IMG/VR virus record: IMGVR_UViG_3300028548_002938
Span: 1-24,724 of that record
Length of the DNA stretch: 24,724 nt
Reading direction: 5' to 3' (one strand)
Source: a virus
A model generated the notes under the pieces. That model worked only from the letters and a program-made list of their open reading frames with translations. It did no database searches and had not been told where the DNA came from. Shown here in pieces: positions 21,906-24,724 of this stretch. Each line of letters begins with the position of its first letter. Within the stretch, counting starts at the first letter, position 1. The position numbers were made by a program, and so were the translations under genes.

Positions 21906-22032
21906 ACTTAAGACTTCCTTATGTTTATATTAGGTTGTAGTTGTAGGTGTTACCCTAGTGCTTACTTAAGTTATACTAATAGATAACAGGATTGGGGATT
22001 TTTGTTATGGCCTCCCCGAAACTTTCTTCGTA
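21906..22032. promoter_or_regulatory. 127-bp intergenic region between sigma factor and primase-helicase
   Basis: This is the only non-coding gap above 100 bases in the leftward block. Reading on the - strand it holds, after the sigma-factor stop, a 5-bp GGGGA/TCCCC inverted pair with a 14-base loop (22017-22013 with 21998-21994), an AT-rich stretch with a -10-like TATAAC near 21970-21975, and the helicase ribosome site (AAGGA). TACTTAAG occurs twice (21905-21912 and 21963-21970). No good -35 box at 17 bases is visible, so a host sigma-70 promoter is not clear; a promoter for the phage sigma factor is possible. Confidence 0.35.
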
Positions 22033-22698
22033 CTATTGGTAAACTCCTTCCAACTGTTTCCGTAATGCAACAGTAGCTCTTGACACTAATTGTTGCACAC
22101 CAATTCGTTCTATCCCCATCATCTCCGACACCTCTTGTTGCGTGTGACCCTCAATGTATACCATCTCCATGACAAACTTTTGCTTGGGTGTAAGCGACTC
22201 CATTGCCCCGTAAATAACTGTTTTCATGTCATTATCTACAACATCTTCTGTGGTCATCTCCTCTACTACACCACCAGAAAGCTCTACCATATTCATTTTC
22301 CCATTACGTTCTGGGTTTAAGAAGTTCTTTAGGTAGCCGCTGATGTATGGCTTTGCGAATGCTGCAAAGGATGTGTTGCGGGTGCTGTCGTGGCGTTCTG
22401 CTGCTTCACACAACCCAAGAGCCGCTACTTGTACCAGTTCTTCCCACTCTGCTTCTTCACTGTAGTGCTGTGAAGCTGCGCTGTAGGCTAGCGGTAGGTA
22501 GTCTTGGATGATAGTAGTTGTTCTTCCTTTTGGCTTATAGCCTCCTTTGTCTTCTAGTGCGACCTTTCCTACCACCAAGTTATCTGTTGGAAAGATGTCA
22601 CGCCCGTTGAATAGTTTAACTTTTACAAAGTCCTCATCGCCATTTAGTATGGCCTGATCAACTTCAACTCGTCCGTATACGTCATGTTTGGTAATCAT
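22033..22698 (-). CDS. Sigma-70 family RNA polymerase sigma factor
   Basis: The 221-residue protein has two recognisable sigma regions. Region 2 (about 65-130): DYLPLAYSAASQHYSEEAEW, ELVQVAALGLCEAAERHDST, then SFAAFAKPYISGYLKNFLN, the usual DLVQ-G-GL-A...F-AYA pattern. Region 4 (about 165-220): SLTPKQKFVMEMVYIEGHTQ followed by QEVSEMMGIERIGVQQLVSRA, a helix-turn-helix for the -35 element. The first 60 residues are unlike standard factors. It would direct host RNA polymerase to phage promoters. No phage RNA polymerase is present in the window. The start shares one base with the preceding gene's stop. Confidence 0.9.
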   Translation of the reverse strand: MITKHDVYGRVEVDQAILNGDEDFVKVKLFNGRDIFPTDNLVVGKVALEDKGGYKPKGRTTTIIQDYLPLAYSAASQHYSEEAEWEELVQVAALGLCEAAERHDSTRNTSFAAFAKPYISGYLKNFLNPERNGKMNMVELSGGVVEEMTTEDVVDNDMKTVIYGAMESLTPKQKFVMEMVYIEGHTQQEVSEMMGIERIGVQQLVSRATVALRKQLEGVYQ

Positions 22699-23000
22699 TA
22701 GAAACGACCTCGCTTGTCAAATAAATCTTCTGCTGTTTCGTTGTACTCTTTCCCCTTGCTCAATTCGATCTGGTCAAACAAAGATGTACCTTTCTTTAGC
22801 TTGGATGCTTCCGCTTCCTCTGGTGTGATGTTGTAGCTAGGGATTTTATCATATGTTGTTCGTGCCCCTTCGCGACACTTAGTGATCTTACCACCACCAG
22901 CCAAGTATGTGTCGATCAGGTCTTGATAATCTGATGGGTGGCTGTGGTCTGCGATGGTAGTATATTCGTTCACGTCTGCGTTCATGTAATAAGTAGTCAT
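22698..23000 (-). CDS. Hypothetical protein preceding the sigma factor
   Basis: The 100-residue product begins MTTYYMNADVNEYTTIADHS and contains LIDTYLAGGGKITKCREGAR, a GGKIT-K pattern seen in other short phage proteins, then a charged helical end. AGAAGGAT precedes the ATG. No domain is recognised; coupling to the sigma factor (one-base overlap) suggests co-regulation, perhaps an anti-sigma or accessory role, but the sequence does not show it. Confidence 0.7.
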   Translation of the reverse strand: MTTYYMNADVNEYTTIADHSHPSDYQDLIDTYLAGGGKITKCREGARTTYDKIPSYNITPEEAEASKLKKGTSLFDQIELSKGKEYNETAEDLFDKRGRF

Positions 23001-23006
23001 TTTGTT

Positions 23007-23093
23007 TTATCCTTCTGGGTTGAATGTGATCCATAGCATAGCACCAAGCCACACTACGAATACTACGCCGAATACGATTGCTATTCCAGTCAT
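23007..23093 (-). CDS. 28-residue membrane micropeptide
   Basis: ATG at 23093 has AAAGGA seven bases upstream and overlaps the previous stop (ATGA). The product is almost entirely one hydrophobic helix (IAIVFGVVFVVWLGAMLWIT) with a short FNPEG tail. Overlap, ribosome site and helix together support a real gene of unknown function. Confidence 0.65.
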   Translation of the reverse strand: MTGIAIVFGVVFVVWLGAMLWITFNPEG

Positions 23094-23290
23094 TGTGTTT
23101 CCTTTGTCATGGTGTCCTTGAAAGTATACCACACCTGTGTGATTGACGCTACGCCTATCGTCATGCCAACCAACGTGATGGGCTCGAAGGGAGACTGATC
23201 CCAAGAACCGATAGCTAAGAGCGTGTAGGAGGTCGCCAAAGATGATAGTATCAGTATTAGTTGCGATAAGATGCGGACGAATCTGTTCAT
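23090..23290 (-). CDS. 66-residue membrane protein with two predicted helices
   Basis: The product starts MNRFVRILSQLILILSSLAT: a basic front then a helix at about 8-27, a short polar loop (GSWDQSPFEP), a second helix at about 38-57 (ITLVGMTIGVASITQVWYTF) and a charged tail (KDTMTKETQ). It lies after the collagen-like gene and is coupled to the following 28-residue gene by an ATGA overlap. No family is recognised; holin-like topology but far from the lysis cassette. Confidence 0.7.
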   Translation of the reverse strand: MNRFVRILSQLILILSSLATSYTLLAIGSWDQSPFEPITLVGMTIGVASITQVWYTFKDTMTKETQ

Positions 23291-23344
23291 TGTATTTCCT
23301 TTGGTTTAGGTTGTTGGGGTGGTGGCATCATTGGGTCGCATGGG

Positions 23345-23794
23345 TCATCCACAGGTGTTCCCACCGCCTGTACCTGTACCACTGCCCTCTTGGTTGCCAC
23401 AGTTACCTTTATCCTTTCCATCTTTTCCTTTAGGTCCACGCTTGCCACGCTTACCGTCCTTGCCGTCCTTACCATCTACACCATCAGTGCCATCAGTGCC
23501 ATCAGTACCATCCTTACCATTCGTACCGTTAGTACCATTAGTACCAGCAGGACCTACGTTGCTTGGTGAGTTGTCTGGGCCTGTGTCGAACATGATGGTT
23601 TTCTGTGTCTTACGGCCATCATCGCAGTACCAACGCTGGTGGATGATACCACCTTCGATTTGGATACCTTCAAAGACGTAGCCTTTAGCACCACAAGCCC
23701 AAGCTGGTGGGTGCTGCTCAGGGCCAGCGTGTGCGGCTGCTGTTGTTGCTGTTGCGATTGTTAGGGCGATTGTTGTGATGATAGTATTCTTCAT
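23345..23794 (-). CDS. Secreted collagen-like protein
   Basis: The 149-residue product begins with a signal peptide (MKNTIITTIALTIATATTAA plus AHA; likely cleavage near residue 23). After a Cys-containing globular segment (24-80; C34, C57) come 16 uninterrupted G-x-y triplets (81-128; GPAGTNGTNGTNGKD, then GTD and GKD/GKR units), followed by a Gly-rich, Cys-containing tail. Collagen-like triplets in phages usually sit in tail-fibre proteins; a signal peptide and a place among early membrane micropeptides are unusual. The charged GKD/GKR pattern would favour trimers. It may reach the periplasm or cell surface. The ATG overlaps the upstream stop (ATGA). Confidence 0.85.
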   Translation of the reverse strand: MKNTIITTIALTIATATTAAAHAGPEQHPPAWACGAKGYVFEGIQIEGGIIHQRWYCDDGRKTQKTIMFDTGPDNSPSNVGPAGTNGTNGTNGKDGTDGTDGTDGVDGKDGKDGKRGKRGPKGKDGKDKGNCGNQEGSGTGTGGGNTCG

Positions 23795-23907
23795 TGGTCG
23801 TTCTCCATTTGTGCGTTCTCGTTTGCTTGTTGTTGAGTTTCTTGGATCAAAATGTCGTATTCTGCCAAGTCCATGATAAAGTCATAAAAGTCTACATAGT
23901 TGTCCAT
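23791..23907 (-). CDS. 38-residue acidic peptide
   Basis: The ATG at 23907 has AAAGGAA upstream; the product begins MDNYVDFYDFIMDLAEYDIL and ends in a Gln/Asn-rich tail. It is acidic and helical with no membrane segment. The stop overlaps the collagen-like gene (ATGA). Function unknown. Confidence 0.55.
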   Translation of the reverse strand: MDNYVDFYDFIMDLAEYDILIQETQQQANENAQMENDQ

Positions 23908-23932
23908 TTGTTTATTCCTTTGCTGTTGTGGT

Positions 23933-24091
23933 TTAGATGAATAACTCAACTAGTTGGCGTAACGGTTGGCCTAAGTAAAAACCAGAGTCATACGCTAGTT
24001 CAATCAATTTTGATTCCCCCTCTTCTCTTCCCGTTGGGGTGAAGAAGGCACGACCTACAGCAACGAGTGCGTAAAGTTTTAGAATATCCAT
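23933..24091 (-). CDS. 52-residue hypothetical protein
   Basis: The ATG at 24091 lies two to four bases after the preceding stop, with AAAGGAC within the upstream gene end as ribosome site. The product begins MDILKLYALVAVGRAFFTPT and ends LGQPLRQLVELFI, mixed helical, soluble or peripherally membrane-bound. No family recognised. Confidence 0.55.
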   Translation of the reverse strand: MDILKLYALVAVGRAFFTPTGREEGESKLIELAYDSGFYLGQPLRQLVELFI

Positions 24092-24095
24092 GATA

Positions 24096-24194
24096 TTAGT
24101 CCTTTGTTGTTGTTGTGATTAGCATCACGACCCCAAGGCCGATCAGTGTCATGAGTGGGAATATTGTGATTATTCCCAAGACCCATAGGGCCAT
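24096..24194 (-). CDS. 32-residue membrane micropeptide
   Basis: The start overlaps the previous stop (TGATG). The peptide is one long hydrophobic helix (WVLGIITIFPLMTLIGLGVV and MLI) with a TTTTKD tail. No independent Shine-Dalgarno is clear, so translation probably depends on the upstream gene. Confidence 0.5.
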   Translation of the reverse strand: MALWVLGIITIFPLMTLIGLGVVMLITTTTKD

Positions 24195-24307
24195 CACAAG
24201 CCCATCCACATTACAACCTTTAAGATGATTGCAATCAGGATCATAAGCGGTGCGGCTGTTACCATAAAGGCGAACAGCAATGATAGTAGCGGGACGACGA
24301 TTTTCAT
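24194..24307 (-). CDS. 37-residue membrane micropeptide
   Basis: The ATG at 24307 has AAAGGAA at normal spacing and overlaps the previous stop (ATGA). The product begins MKIVVPLLSLLFAFMVTAAP and continues LMILIAIILKVVMWMGL, hydrophobic almost throughout. The first 19 residues also look like a signal peptide (VTA then A), but two short membrane helices are equally possible. Confidence 0.55.
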   Translation of the reverse strand: MKIVVPLLSLLFAFMVTAAPLMILIAIILKVVMWMGL

Positions 24308-24426
24308 TTGTCTTTTCCTTTGTTTGTTAAGTGTTGGATCAAGGCTTGCACTGATACCACTGTAAGGTAGCTAACGCTTGTCCAGAACATTATAAAGCTA
24401 ATTAGGTACACGGGGTCACGCATCAT
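24304..24426 (-). CDS. 40-residue membrane micropeptide
   Basis: The ATG at 24426 overlaps the previous stop (ATGA); the following codon is also ATG. The peptide begins MMRDPVYLISFIMFWTSVSY, a helix of about 22 residues running to VVSVQALI, and ends in a basic tail (LTNKGKDK). Function unknown. Confidence 0.55.
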   Translation of the reverse strand: MMRDPVYLISFIMFWTSVSYLTVVSVQALIQHLTNKGKDK

Positions 24427-24509
24427 AGCAACCACCCACTGAATAGCGCTGCGCCTAATAGGAGGCCCATCAAGGCCCCTGTGATTGCGTTCTTGATGTG
24501 TGTGTTCAT
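24423..24509 (-). CDS. 28-residue membrane micropeptide
   Basis: The ATG at 24509 overlaps the previous stop (ATGA), with AAAGGGG upstream as ribosome site. The product begins MNTHIKNAITGALMGLLLGA and ends ALFSGWLL: a polar front and one Gly/Ala/Leu-rich helix. Its small-residue face (GxxxGxxxG-like) could allow self-association in the membrane. Function unknown. Confidence 0.55.
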   Translation of the reverse strand: MNTHIKNAITGALMGLLLGAALFSGWLL

Positions 24510-24724
24510 TGTGCTGCCCCTTTGATCTGTAAGTATATACCTGCGTGGATGCCTGCAAGAAATGCTTTTGTTTCCTTAGCAGAACCACGATGCTTTAAAA
24601 CTGTTGAACCCTTGTTTGTTGTCACTTGATAGCCGCCATAGTCTGAGCTGTGGTTAATATCTACGTCCAAGCCTGTTGCTTCTGCTACCTTAGAGGCCAA
24701 GTCTTCAAGTACTTTTGATGTGAT
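24506..24724 (-). CDS. Hypothetical protein, 5' end beyond window
   Basis: The frame is open to the window edge; the TTG at 24700 need not be the start, since eight more in-frame codons precede it. At least 72 residues are visible, including DVDINHSSDYGGYQVTTNKG and KETKAFLAGIHAGIYLQIKG, a small alpha/beta protein without membrane helix. No family is recognised. It heads the visible chain of overlapping small genes. Confidence 0.6.
   Translation of the reverse strand: MTSKVLEDLASKVAEATGLDVDINHSSDYGGYQVTTNKGSTVLKHRGSAKETKAFLAGIHAGIYLQIKGAAQ

Noticed and set aside
21994-22017. Intrinsic terminator after the sigma factor
   Set aside because: The stem is only 5 bp with a 14-base loop and no T-run follows on the - strand, so it was kept only as a possible regulatory hairpin.
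23007-23204. 65-codon frame containing the 28-residue membrane peptide
   Set aside because: The N-terminal part overlaps the 66-residue membrane gene; the internal ATG at 23093 has the ribosome site and ATGA overlap.
23287-23344. Short proline-rich frame (DDPCDPMMPPPQQPKPKEIQ) ending in an ATGA overlap with the 66-residue membrane gene
   Set aside because: It has no convincing start or Shine-Dalgarno; the longer version runs through the collagen-like repeats in another frame, whose openness is a composition effect. A 21-residue GTG-started peptide remains possible.
1-24724. tRNA genes, integrase or attachment site
   Set aside because: No cloverleaf-like sequence, recombinase gene or repressor was recognised in the window by eye, consistent with a lytic phage; a tRNA scan was not possible.

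Overview
The window looks like part of a lytic, T7-like (podovirus-type) phage genome. The gene set is a T7-type primase-helicase, family A DNA polymerase, 5'-3' exonuclease and endonuclease I, together with ThyX, a B12-dependent ribonucleotide reductase, PhoH and MazG. That combination, with no single-subunit RNA polymerase in view and a DUF1127 protein typical of alphaproteobacteria, resembles marine roseobacter phages of the SIO1/cobavirus kind. The host assignment is inference from gene content, not a database match.

The layout is two convergent blocks. Positions 1-7861 (+ strand) are late genes: the 3' end of an internal virion protein with a lytic transglycosylase domain; a lysis cassette (GH24 lysozyme, coil-plus-membrane protein, holin-like protein, i-spanin with an overlapping o-spanin); a small HNH-like basic protein; a 1260-residue tail fibre with fifteen exact-length 78-bp BspA-type leucine-rich repeats; two small tail-side genes; and a 33-residue membrane peptide. 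A strong hairpin at 7869-7917 separates this block from the - strand block, which is transcribed from 24724 down to 7921.

Read in its direction of transcription, the - strand block starts with a chain of very small, overlapping genes (24724-22698). Most encode one- or two-helix membrane peptides, and one is a secreted collagen-like protein. Next come a sigma-70 family factor, the only sizeable non-coding gap (21906-22032), primase-helicase, a DNA polymerase split into two reading frames, a gp2.5-like ssDNA-binding protein, small unknown genes, ThyX, an Ala/Tyr/Asp-repeat protein, a DUF3310 protein, exonuclease, endonuclease I, a metallophosphoesterase, MazG, DUF1127, ribonucleotide reductase and PhoH. 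The end of the block is unusual: a secreted ClpP-fold protein, an SbmA/BacA-like peptide transporter, a cytoplasmic ClpP-like protease and a GIY-YIG nuclease.

How the genes fit together: exonuclease, endonuclease I, RNR, ThyX and MazG would degrade host DNA and supply or clean nucleotides for the helicase, polymerase and SSB. The sigma factor probably redirects host RNA polymerase. Nearly all - strand genes are joined by 1-, 4- or 8-nt stop/start overlaps, so translation is probably coupled. The most novel points are the periplasmic-protease-like / SbmA / ClpP-like run (8348-10523), the polymerase split with a 21-bp repeat pair whose 14-bp core recurs in the helicase gene, and the early array of membrane micropeptides with a secreted collagen-like protein.
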